Shown here piece after piece: positions 44,452 to 55,614 of a stretch of DNA of 64,000 bases (position 1 is the stretch's first letter; each line of letters starts with the position of its first letter). The position numbers and the translations under genes were made by a program. Origin of the DNA: Dipteris shenzhenensis (Eukaryota; Polypodiophyta; Polypodiopsida; Gleicheniales). The DNA is taken from assembly GCA_047967505.1 (NCBI GenBank), contig CM106539.1; one strand, given 5' to 3'. Under the pieces are notes generated by a model. That model saw nothing but the letters and a program-made list of their open reading frames with translations. It was not told where the DNA came from and ran no database searches.

Positions 44452-46300
44452 TCTATCTGATGTCTTTTTCTCTCCGTCGGATCAACATGGACACTCATAT
44501 CGGTGGGCACGAGTGGCAAATTTATGAAACACGTTGTCGACACATCACCAGCGCACCTACAGAACCTTTTGCACCTCATTCGAGAACGAGATCAAAGTTT
44601 CTAAAGTAATAACAGGTTGTTAGGGATGCTAAACAAAAAACCTATCTTGCTGGCTGGCGCCTCCAACTCCACCTCCGAGAGGTTTGCGTCGTTAGTGCAT
44701 GGCTGGGCTGTCTCCTTCTCGAACTTCTACAGCTCTGACTCCACACAAACAAATCACCAAAGCTTATTTTCAAGCTGCGTTACAACGAACGCTACGGTGC
44801 ACTCCATGCAGTATCACGGCCATAAGAAATTCATAACGTTCGACAGGATAAACCCAAACAAAGGCTGATAGAAAACGGTTGTTATAGGCAAACACTACTC
44901 CACATATCCTCAGTGACCTGAGGGTAAATTTGGGCCAGCTATTGAGCAGCTGACACAACTCCTTGAGAGAGGAGGAAGCTTGGCAGGCTTAGCAGATTAC
45001 AAGAATGGCGACATCTCAGAGCAAGAAGGACTCAATCTGGAGCAATGCAACTGTGCTCCGTGAGGCCATATGCCTGGCTCAGCGATCATGGTTGTAAGAT
45101 TGAATCCCACGAAAAGAAACAAGAGGCAACCCAAATGCAAATATGGAATTGACCACGTGGTTAACGTTGAGTGGATAGGAAAAAAGGCAAGTGCGCTTTA
45201 GAAGGGACCTAGAAAAGCAACTTTCTCGTTGCTATAGCCTGCCCCTAGCGGGGAGTGCTAATAAAGGACATGGTACGACTCAATGCTTGAGCAAAAGCAC
45301 AAATCTAAGGCTCATAGAGAGCTACAAAGCACGGGGCTGGATAAAGCTGCGGCGCTATCCGTGAGCACTCCTCAGGTGTGAAAGCCAAGAGGTCGGACGA
45401 ACAAGAGCACAAGAGTGAAAGTTGGTTGAGCAAAGGCAAAGGAGTAGCAGTTGAGCGAGTCGACAGACAAGACGAGAGGCAAGGAGAAGCCGCCAGCTGA
45501 GAGGCAAGGTGAGCCTATTACAAGATCATCGCTAAGTTTGAAGCAAAATACCTGCAACAACGGAGAAGGGCAAAAGTCGAGCTCGTAATTACGAAAATGT
45601 GAGGCTAAAGTCGCAATAACAGGCTGAGGGCAATGCGGCGGTAGTGTGAGCCATAACGAAGGTACGCAGTGAGAGTAATTGCTCGTAGTTTAAGGAGGAG
45701 GTGTTAGAACAGCCAAGGTGAGCCCATAAGTGAAGCATTAAAGAAGCGAGCACGAACATAGCGCGTCGACGACTGAAGAAGAAGAACGTAATTCATGAGG
45801 CAATGATCGAGGAAAATCACAAGTGAGGGAAGGGAGGCCAAGCAAGGAAATAAGCATCACCTTAGCCTGAGGAGGAGCAGTCCAAGAATTGATGGCAACT
45901 TAAATTAGAGAAGCGTGTCGTTCTAGACTAGAGGGGAAGTCAGGGCTCACGAGCTGTGTGAAGAGGGAGTAAAGAGCTGGGATGATGACTCGCTCATGGA
46001 GGGCTAAGGGAAAGGCGATAAATAAGAGAGAGAAAGAAACGCTTGAACAAGAAAATGTTCAAGGCGGTAACGCCACGAGCAAGGGAAAGAATGCAAAAGT
46101 GTTTAGTTAAAAGGGGTTACCTAGGTAAGGGGGTTGTGTAGTATATATATATGTTAGATAAAGGGGTAATTAGGTAAGGGGGGATCGGGTCGAAAATAAG
46201 ATTGAAGGGCAACGCATAAAGAAAAGGCAGCATAAGGGGGGCGTTTGGAGATTTACATGTGTGTAACGTTGTAATCATATGTACATGTAGGGGAGGGTGA
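44452..46300. other. No gene recognised
   Basis: Purine-biased, moderately GC-richer sequence (44950-46100) with AAGAAGG/GAGGCAAG words. Frames are short and no domain is visible. Confidence 0.5.
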
Positions 46301-46302
46301 TG

Positions 46303-46335
46303 AGTGTGTGTGTATGGGTGGGTGGGCGGGCGGGC

Positions 46336-46375
<40 letters not shown>
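46303..46375. repeat. (GTGG)/(GGGC)/(GT)n microsatellite
   Basis: GTGTGTGTATGGGTGGGTGGGC, then GGGCGGGCGGGT, then a GT run of about 40 bases. It gives a Thr/His-rich frame on the other strand that is not a gene. Confidence 0.95.
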
Positions 46376-46377
<2 letters not shown>

Positions 46378-46926
46378 ATGTGAGTGTGTGTGAGCATGTG
46401 CATATAAGGAAAATGTGCGCATGAGGAAGGGTCATTAAAAAATCCTTACATATATAAAGGCGGGGTCAATAAAATAGACTAGACATATATAACTTTAATA
46501 TTTTAAAATAATAGGAGAGATGAAAGGGGAATTGCTCCAAGAGAGTGTCATAAATATATATATATATATATAGATATATAATAGCATATTCTTAAAAAAT
46601 AGAAACCATTACAAAGGGGAAATTTTAATACACACATTTTGGTTCTCCATACCTTATACATTCATTATAAGCGTTAATTTCCATTACAATGAGAGAAAAA
46701 ATAGAAAAAAATTAGAGGGGTTTAAAAAGAAAAAATGTGGGGGATGGAATACAAGAATTTTATTTTATTCTAATTGAAAAAAAGTGGGTAGGGAAAACAA
46801 ATTAGGTTAAGCTATAATACCAAATGCACATCAAAAGGGTAAATTTTATTATCAGCAACATAATTGCACCACCATCTATTGAGAGGTTCCAAAGCAAGGG
46901 GGGGTAGGTGCCACAAGGAAAATTTT
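46376..46926. other. AT-rich spacer with (TA)n at 46553-46578
   Basis: No coding signal; one TATATATA run. Confidence 0.55.
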
Positions 46927-46974
46927 ATATGTGAGTGTGGTTGTGTATTCAATGTAGTGTAGGAGTACTCCATA

Positions 46975-47008
<34 letters not shown>

Positions 47009-47112
47009 AAAATGTGTATATGTGAGTGTGGTTGTGTATTCAATGTAGTGTAGGAGTACTCCATACTCTGTGTGTGTGTGTGTGTGTGTGAGTGAGAGAG
47101 AGAGAGAGAGAT
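46927..47112. repeat. 91-bp duplication carrying (GT)n(GA)n
   Basis: ATGTGAGTGTGGTTGTGTAT starts at 46929 and 47020. Each copy runs through AATGTAGTGTAGGAGTACTC into a GT run and then a GA run. The duplicated unit includes the microsatellite, so the pair probably arose by slippage or unequal exchange. Confidence 0.9.
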
Positions 47113-47250
47113 TCTTCCAACTTTTGGTCCTACAACCCCATCCAATGGGTGGGGGAGGAAAAAGGCACCCAATGAACCCCACTCGTGTGTGTGAATTAGG
47201 CAAACACACATGCGTGGGTCCAGGGGTTCCTTTTTCATCCCCCACCCCTT

Positions 47251-47290
47251 GGATGAATTAAGCATCATCTAGATGATGCTTATTTCATCC
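47251..47290. repeat. 40-bp near-perfect palindrome without spacer
   Basis: GGATGAATTAAGCATCATCT is followed directly by AGATGATGCTTATTTCATCC, its reverse complement with one mismatch. Confidence 0.85.
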
Positions 47291-47296
47291 AAGCGG

Positions 47297-47340
47297 TGAT
47301 TTAGGCCTAGATAAATTAAGCATCATCTAGGCCTAAATCA
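47297..47340. repeat. Second adjacent inverted repeat, 16-bp perfect arms
   Basis: TGATTTAGGCCTAGAT (47297-47312) and ATCTAGGCCTAAATCA (47325-47340). The 12-nt loop contains AATTAAGCATC, a word also present in the neighbouring palindrome. Confidence 0.85.
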
Positions 47341-49999
47341 TGCTTGCCGCACACATGGCTGAACAGAGCTTGACATATGCTTATTATAGATGTGGGTTGT
47401 GGCCATATATCAACATAGGGGCGTCAATGTATGGACATTGATTAGTACTTGCACAAGGATTCTTGCTAGCGGCATGGATCCACCTTCCAAGCTAGATAGA
47501 CACATCTCTAGTGGATTGAGATTCCATGGTACTGATGAGAAGGTTTATTAATCTAGAGTCGAGCAATATGTCTTCCCTGTGAAGTCCAACTGCTTGGTGG
47601 CGTACATGACCAAATTTTCATGAGAGACATGAAAGACCTAGTCATTCATAATATCAGTCTCTTGGTATTTCATTGCATTAATTGAGGGTTCGTATGTTTT
47701 GACCGGCCTTTCCATATGGAGGAAATAAGATCATGAAAAAGCTTTGTTAAAAGTCCTTCCCTGTACAGCAACGTGGCTACACTAGTGAAAGCACATTTTG
47801 AAAAGCAACAGATTCACCACACCTTAACGACCTAACACTGTCCTGTATCCAGTATAAAAATGAATTTAAGCAGAGGGTGTGAAGCCCTTCATTCAGAAAA
47901 ATACTTGCCTCATAATCGTTGTCTGAAATTGTAGGTCATACAGTTTAAGGTCTCAAAAAGGCTACAGGCCTTAAAGAAACTGTACATTTTACAGTACTTC
48001 AGTTGAGCATCTTGATACGGCAGATTTAGCTGACAGTCGACGATATACCCTTTACTTTCTATTACATTTTATGCTTGACAATTGAATCAACCCAAAACAC
48101 AAGTTTAAATGACCACATGTAAGTAAAAGCTGGTGCTTGTGAAACAATCAGCCAAAACTATAAGGCTCAGGAAAAGGCACGATACACTCTCAACATCTCA
48201 TACCAAATATATGAAAGAGTGAACATCAATACTGAAGTGCCTTTCCCACAGCTGGAACCCTCATCTTGAAATATCCCTCTATTTCCAGTCCCCAAATACA
48301 CAAAGCCAGGCTCAATCAAGTTACAGCAAGGATACGAACAAGAGCGGCTGTAGAAAACAAGCATCCAAGTTTGACTTTAGTTGAACAAGCACACACAAAA
48401 ACCTTGAAAGATTTCTCCTTCAGCTTTTACACCAGTTGGAAAGGCCCACAATATGTCGGATGCATTGCCTTTACTTTCCTTTGCCATGCTTTACTCCCTT
48501 TGAAGGTGCTTTGGCCACATCGTGAGCCTGAACCAGGGTTGGAAAAAAAATGAGAGAGATGAGAGCAGAACTTGCCATGTTTTGCTCATATAAATGTCAT
48601 TAGGTCCACATTCATTTTCACCAAAAAGTTGACAAATAACTTCTGCAAACTCAAATTTATATGCCATCGAAACCCTGCAATCAGCAGAGCTTCACTCTTA
48701 CCCCCCTCACCTTCAAAGATTGACAGTTATACTACAAACTCAGGACACTCCGTCTCCAATGGAGGCCCTATTAATTCCAAAACCAGCAAACAGAATAAAG
48801 TATGCGGTCTTCCCACAAAGTTTCAAAGCGTTAAATCCGTCATAAACAGTGAAGAGAAGATACAAAGCCAGGTGATAGCCCATCAAAATGATTACATTGG
48901 CTCACAGAATTGAGGGTCTACCATATAGGTTAAGTTCACAGCCATCTTATTATTTACTTAACAAATATCCTTGCAGGATACTATACACATTAATAGCACT
49001 GACCTGGGATCAAGGTAATATGTACATTTAGGATCTTGCACCTCAGTTCCCGTCTGGTTACTAGTTAAAATCCTGTATGTTTGTCTTTTGGCTTGTCCCA
49101 TACTGCTTAGTATTTCCTGGGAGTCTGTTTGTCTTGCAATTCAAGATCAAAACCTTGGTTTTCAAATTGCATCATTTGAATTTCCCCACAATGGCTCCTG
49201 CAGGTAAAACCAGCAGAAGTTCAACCAATCCGTTTCTCAGATTTCTCCCGTGATGACTCATCTAGGCGCTTTTCACAAGCTATTAGGAATTGCTACAACC
49301 AGCCTGGCTGATTTGTTGCATATTCACAGTTGCAACATTTTACTTTGATACCATGTCGCCACTCACTAATTGCTGCCAAGCCATTGTACTTTGTCTGTGT
49401 TTCACCATGTCATCACACAACTGGCACATAGTTTAGTGTTTCAGTTTATCCAAGGTATCCTATATGCATGAGCTATTAGTGCCATTTGGATACCAGACCA
49501 CTCCCTGGGTGACTTTCAGTTTGTTCTTTTTGCATCTGCAGATGTTTTCCCCTGTTCCGCTTCATCTACGTCTGTATGGTGTAGGATCACACACACAACC
49601 TTTGAGCTCACGAGGTGTTTGTAGGCATCTGTACAGTTTCAGCACGTCTCCCGAGTCATTACAAGTGCTGCATTAGCAGAATTGTCTATTTAATAACTCT
49701 CATTAATCCGTACAGTTGTTTGTGTGATGCCATTTTCATCACTTTCTCTGGTTTTGTCTCTCCAGAATTGCAGCTAGTTTATAATTTGCACTAGACATGG
49801 GGGGTAGTTGGCACCAATACAGTTCAAAAATACAACCAGAGAGTTTGAAGCTTCAACCTTCATGATGTGTCTATTAAGAGACTGCATCCTCATTTGATAT
49901 TTGATATGAGAAAACCTGAACCAAACAATTGAGAGGCTGCAAAGCTTGGTGACGTGTAGGAACCTAAGACACTAGCAAGTGCAAGTAGTAAGACTTGGG
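47341..49999. other. No gene recognised
   Basis: Mixed composition, resembling untranslated or intergenic plant sequence. Frames are all short, with no domain, TE hallmark or repeat that I can support. Confidence 0.45.
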
Positions 50000-50860
50000 T
50001 AGCACAAATGCAGAAAAGAGTCCAAGTTCGTGGAGTGCCATCATCAAAAGGCTGCAGCAACCCAGTTCTCCAAATATTCTACAAGGTTTACATATCCAAT
50101 GCGACTCAATGCATCAGCCACCAAGCTAGTGCCATAAGCTCGGACCATATCGCCTTTCAGCCATTAAATCCAAAGCGTTACAGAAGTACTTAAGTTATGT
50201 GTTATCCACACACCACAAATTTGGAGTATAAAGATAATGATCCACTTCTTTAAAGCACTTAGCATGCACGACTGCAATGTGCATAGAGCCCTTTCTCATA
50301 TGAGAAGGATATTTTGATTTGTGCCAAAGTCAGCTTTTGGCTCACAAAAGCTACACGTCTCAATTCCTAAAACAAAGCTCTGATGGCAAAATCATTAGCG
50401 TCTGTATCAACCACAAATAGTTTACTCAGATCCACAATATGCAACATTGGCGCAGTGGTTACCACATGCTTCAAAACCTTAATCATGCATCTAGAGCATT
50501 TCAACAAACTACACGTCAGTACTTAATCTTCTTGTATAGGACCCCTTGCTCTCTATCTTTCAAAACGTTTGAGAGTGGTAGTGCAAAAAACAGGTACTCA
50601 GGATAAAAACTGAGTGAATCCTAGAAAGGATGTCCCTTATGTGACAATATGCAATGTTTTCCATTCATTCACTACCTGAACCTTTTCATGGTCTATTAGA
50701 ATACCATCAACAGTGATGATATCGCCAAGATATGGCAGTTCTCTTTTGACGAACTCACATTTGGACATCTTAGTCTAAAGAATTTCATGACAAAGAATAG
50801 CGAGAGCTATCTTCAAATGTTCTTTATGCTTAGATAAAGTCCCATTATACATGAGAATAT
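50000..50860 (-). pseudogene. pol: Ty3/gypsy retrotransposon RT and RNase H remnant
   Basis: Minus strand, read from 50860 downward: NILMYNGTLSKHKEHLKIAL, then KMSKCEFVKRELPYLGDII, VDGILIDHEKVQVVNEWK, FLGFTQFLS, and then the RNase H start LHIVDLSKLFVVDTDANDFA and LRRVAFVSQKLTLAQIK. It ends near HYLYSKFVV (about 50225) and a decayed tail. This order is diagnostic of Ty3/gypsy pol. Several stops interrupt it. The upstream RT part (50870-51300) is too decayed to read with confidence. No LTR or integrase was seen. Confidence 0.8.
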
Positions 50861-53130
50861 TTTAAAATTCCATCACATTGCATGAAGGGAACTTATATGA
50901 GACACCATGAAACAAACTCGCTTGTCTTTATTATATAATTGAGGAGTACAAACTTGGTGATTGAGCCATTGATGTCCACAGTCTGATATGTTCTCCACTA
51001 AAGCAAACAGTAACCGTATGACTAATCCACAAATGGGTTCACGTGGTAGAACCACTCCTTGGAAAGCAGAATATTGATCCAGTCCATATCCAGAACCTAG
51101 AAGGAAAGAGCCTCCTCATACTCATGAATCCACAACACTGCGGCAGGAATGCACTGATCCCAAACCTCTGAATCCCCTTTGGAAAATTTCACCACATATG
51201 ATTGGCTATTGCCCACCATAGGCATTGGTGACCCCCCGATGAATCTCCTCTCACAAGGCTTCTAGAATAGTTGCACCTATCTCCTCCATTCTGAATGATC
51301 CCAAAATCAAAATCCACCAAGCCAGCCTCGCCTCAGTGCTTTGCAAGCCATCTGATCTTACCTACAAGCTACACAACAAGCACCTGCATCCTCTATGAAA
51401 ACACCAGCAAGATGTTATGTACCAAGCCGTCGTTAGTAGAACCTAATTGACTACCAAAGCTCTTTCTTGCCTAGGAAAGTTTGGTCGAAACACCAGTAAA
51501 GGTGTTTTGCAGTGGACACGATTTAGGACCAAGATAATTTGCTGCTCTGCTAAGATATTGATCCTAATCTTGTAGCCAGGATCTAACTCCTTGGAATCCA
51601 ATGAAAACCAAGAGTCTCTCCCCAAAGCATTCGTCCTTTATACCAATGGAAAAGCAAAAAGACTTTTGCTAGTTGACCTTGGCTCCAGCAGCCAAGTAAT
51701 ACACCTTCAAAAAGAGTGTACCTTCATTCCTCTACACAATTATAAAGGCCATACACAAAGCATAGGACATGTTTTTATGTTCCAACTATGACACAAAACA
51801 TCTTGTCACTTGATCAGGTGACTTAAAGAGAATGGACTATCAGTGCCTAGTCAGAGAGAATTGACAGCTTCTTACAAGTCCAAAGATGCCCTCGAGAGCA
51901 AGGCACATAGAGAGGATAAAAGAGGTTCCTTTTGTCTCATACTCTGTGTGAATCCGTTGGTGTCTATAGCTAGATTCGGCTACCTAAACCCCTTCAAGAA
52001 AGATGCACTGGGTAGAGTAGAAGGTGCCCCATAAGGCCATTACCAGCCCTCTGGAAAGTGGCTAGGACTCAAAGGATGTAGCGGGACTTCACTTGGGGCA
52101 TGACTTCTATTGAGCTGCCTTGTATCACAACTTCTGTGGAGCTGCCACATAGCACAGGCAATCTCGGAGGGAGCCCTCCAGATAGTGACTCGGGCTCAAT
52201 GGATGCAGCGGGACTTCACTTGAAGCATGACAACCTTGTTGACAAATGGGAGTTGTCTATATTAAATCCAAACACTTTCGCCAACCTCAAGGATTGCTGG
52301 GTAGAGAATCTTTTTAATTGATGTGTAGGACTTGATTCTTCCATCCCATCAGCAGCATGTACCCTCACCCGAGGATAGTGTTTGGGAGACAGTGTCCATA
52401 ATTACTGCTTGGAGCATTTGGGTTGCTGGTTGTGAATTGGTGATGGAGGGCCAACAGGTGCCTCTAGCAGCCACCCTCATTGCCATTTGACAGGACAGCA
52501 TCTATACCTTGCATGACATATGGGAGCAAGGGACGATAGATTCCCAGACAACTGGAAAGGTGTGCACGTTTTGCAAGGCTTGGCCTGCAATTATATTCTA
52601 CACGTTCACATATCAAGGCATCCATTGGTTGTATAGCCCCCACCTTGGTTATTGGCACCTATTTTTGAGATCCCTAGGTAGTGATGGGTTCTCCAGGAGC
52701 ATGTTGGGCAACAGCTCGCTATTTCTTTTACTTTCTTTCCACGATTAGCGCCACACAGATAGCTGATTTGTATGGTTTCTTTTCTCTCAAGCATTGATAG
52801 AAGATTTTTTTCTTTCGGGAGGAAAGAAAAGTCCCAAGATGGAACAAGAGGTTTGTACACCCCAACTTCAAAAGCTTGGCTTCACTTAAGCAAACAAGCA
52901 TGGTTCAAGACCGTCTACAACAAGTCTACTCCTAGAAGGACATTTGTGAATGATGCTATATAGGAAAGCAAGCCTACCATCCCCTCTAGAAAAAGAGTTG
53001 TATCATCTGTAAACTTTGAGTCTAGAAGTTCCTCCTATTGGATGGAAAGATGCATACCCACCAACCTTGCCATAGGTAATACCAAAGAGAGAGACGTAGG
53101 CTTAAGTGTGGTAAGCAAACATAATGCATG
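50861..53130. other. No gene recognised; probably decayed retroelement sequence
   Basis: 50870-51300 (minus) may be older gypsy pol. 52080-52230 contains a local duplication of AGCGGGACTTCACTTG (52081 and 52208) with GAGCTGCC words. Short plus-strand frames at 51591-52321 show no known domain. Confidence 0.45.
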
Positions 53131-53189
53131 CATGTGTGAAAGGAGTGTGCATCATCATGATTGAGGTAATGAAGGCTTTCGCCTTCATT

Positions 53190-53340
53190 GGGGGTTGAAG
53201 GGTTTAGAAGAAGTTTAAGGGTTAGAGCGAGGTTCAAGGTTCAGAAGGAGGTTCCAAGGTTTAGAAAAGAAGGTTTCAAGGCCTACAAGAGGTTCAGGAT
53301 TCAGAAGAAGGATCCAAGGTTCAGGGTAGAGTACATGGCG
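53190..53340. repeat. Degenerate short repeat of (G)AGGTTCAAGGTT-AGAAG
   Basis: AAGGTTTAGAAGAAG, GAGGTTCAAGGTTCAGAAGG, GGTTCCAAGGTTTAGAAAAG and GGATCCAAGGTTCAGG recur with a period near 24 bp. Confidence 0.7.
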
Positions 53341-53389
53341 GAGAACTCGTCTCCCTCGTAGATAATGGAGGTCAAGGGTTTAGGGGGAG

Positions 53390-53635
53390 CATAGGAGTGA
53401 GAGAGGAAGGAGGTATAAGAGCAAAGGGGAGGAGGAGAGGGACGAAAAGGAAGGAGGAGGAGGGAGGATCTAAGGGAGGAGGAAGAGGGAGGACGAGGAG
53501 GGAGGAGGAGGGAGGGGGAGGAGGGAGAAGAAGGAAGGAGGAGAGGGAAGAGAAGCGGGAGGAGGAGGGAGGAGAAGAGGGAGAGGAGGCGTTGCAAGGC
53601 TGGAGGAGAGGGGAGGAGGAGTTGCAAGGTTAAGA
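53390..53635. repeat. GGAGGA-rich purine tract
   Basis: Almost pure GGAGGA/GAGGGA on the plus strand. Both the Gly/Glu/Arg frame and the Ser/Pro/Leu frame are compositional. Confidence 0.85.
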
Positions 53636-53889
53636 CATGCTTTTGGACATGGAGTGCAAGGAAGCATGGACACTTGGAGACAATTGCTTCGAATATCAAA
53701 GTAGAACTCAATACAATGCCCCAAAGAGTCTGGGCTGTCTGGGCTTCATTCCATTATGGGGTACAATCCATAGCCACTTAGAAATTAAAAAGGTTGTCCA
53801 AAATACTTTTCTCTTAGGAAAAAACAATCTTTGTTCAAGTCCTCCCTCCCTTCTAAGGAGGTCCATCACAGCAGGAACGGTCCAGCCAG

Positions 53890-54470
53890 TGGTGGACAAT
53901 CAGCAAATGGTCTGCTATTATCGCCCCCACTAGAATACTTATGGTCCCACCTCTATGCATGGTCCTATCTTTAATCTCTCCAACAAAACATCATGAAGTC
54001 ATTGATCAAAGGAGAATCTGAAATCATTGTGAAGTCTGGAGAAATCAATTTCCTCCACGGGTCTTGGCCTCTAATTGAAAAGCTGAACTGGTCCCAAGTA
54101 CCACGCTTACTAGCTAACTTATCTTCTGTGAACTCAAAGTTAATAAAGTCACCTCCAACCACCCAAGAGTCAACGCCAGATAAGCTCCTAGTCAATTGAT
54201 ACTTAAAGGGACCTCGTTGTTGTCTATTTGGAGCATAGGCATTCAAGATTCCTAACCTTGGATCCCCCACCCTCAGACCCATCTAGATTACTCTACCCAA
54301 TCTCCCTAGTAAAACATATCTTTTGCCAAGGCTGAACTAATATATATACAGACTTCCCAACTCTGTCCAAAAGCCATGGACCAAACCTTAGATGCCCTTT
54401 TTGAAGAATTATGAATATCTAAAAAGAAAAACATATGGTCTTGCAACATGAGGATATTCATAGCTCTCCT
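53890..54470 (-). pseudogene. LINE (non-LTR) retrotransposon endonuclease domain remnant
   Basis: Minus strand. NILMLQDH at about 54460, then LRVGDPRLGILNAYAPN and GVDSWVVGGDFINFEF, with KRGTWDQFSFS (54282-54040), and ADHLLIVHHWLD at 53915-53885. These correspond in order to the LQEH, NxYAPN, GGDFN and SDHxPI boxes of the apurinic-type endonuclease of plant LINEs. Frame changes and replaced residues (GGDFI for GGDFN, ADHLLI for SDHxPI) indicate decay. No RT domain is recognisable downstream, so the copy is a fragment. Confidence 0.75.
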
Positions 54471-55614
54471 ATCAAAGCCTACTTAGACACCTCAGTTGCT
54501 GTCTTGCACAATATGAAAGCCACGCACATACAGGAAGAAGGGCTTGGGACATTGGGCACATTGCCGCTGTTTTAGAATGTGCAGCTTCCATGCAGAGAGA
54601 GAGCCTTGCTGGTAGCATGAACCAGCGCAACATGACCCTACAGGTCGCCAACAACAAGCAGAAGCAGCCATAAACAAACACAAGTACACAGTCACGCCAG
54701 TCAGCACTCCACACTGTGCTACACATGAGCAGGAGCAAGGCTCATAAAGCAGCACACAGGCACGGCCTTCCACAGAATAGGTCGACCTTGTAGCCTGCAC
54801 GTAAGCTGTCTTTAAAAGTACCCCTCCAAAGCAATTGAGGCATCACTGGACCAGCATCCCAGCAGTCCAAATATAGTTGTTACAAGCAAGTGAAGCATCT
54901 GCATAGGAACAAATAGCCAGCAGCCTAATAAGTAGCCATGCAAGTGTGATCCTGATGCAACCATAGTCAGCATGGCCATGCAGCACAAGGCAGCATCTTA
55001 GAGCAGAGATTAAGACAGTTAGGATGCCCTTTAGAGCAGCCCACCAAAGGTTTTGAGCAAGGTGGGAAGCACCGGGATAGTGCAAGCTAGACCATCGGGG
55101 CACCAAGAAGATCTTGAGATTCAAGCAGTGAAGACTATTATTCTCTTAGGAGCATGAACGGTTGAAACCCAATGTGACGGCATCTATGACGCAAGCATGC
55201 CCAGGGACATAGTCCTAAGCTTGTTACCACTACTCATCCCAAAATCATGATCTAGCAAACCCAGCAACGCCAAATTTTTCAGCACTATACAATGTCATAA
55301 AGAATAGCTCACAAATATTGTAGAAATTCTCTGTAAAGCAAACTCCAGTAGGTTTAAAAATTGAAAATTCTCTGCAAAGACCTCTTTCATTAACGAAGAT
55401 TTCTGAAAGGATAGGGCCACTAGCGCTATTTTGTATCTCTTCTTTGTATTGACCCACGCGCGCACACATTTATGTCCAGGAAAGAGTATCTACAAGGGGA
55501 ATAGAAAGCACATGACCATGCAGCAAGAAGACATGTGGCTTATGACCTGAGTGAGGACCTGGTGGGCGACTTTGTGAACAAAGTTTTAAAACGATTTCTA
55601 AGATTTATACTCAC
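54471..55614. other. No gene recognised; may hold the last exon of the methyltransferase gene
   Basis: After the last identified exon (to 55615) the frame would run on as KVSINLRNRF to a stop at 55540 if unspliced. A possible acceptor lies near 55490 on the minus strand. I cannot choose between them. The rest shows no domain. Confidence 0.4.

Noticed and set aside
46117-46422. His/Thr-rich and similar frames over microsatellites (also 46876-47268)
   Set aside because: They are translations of (GT)n runs.
54492-54800. Cys-rich minus-strand frames at 54472-54800
   Set aside because: Two overlapping frames of similar length, with no recognised domain, splice partner or conservation signal.
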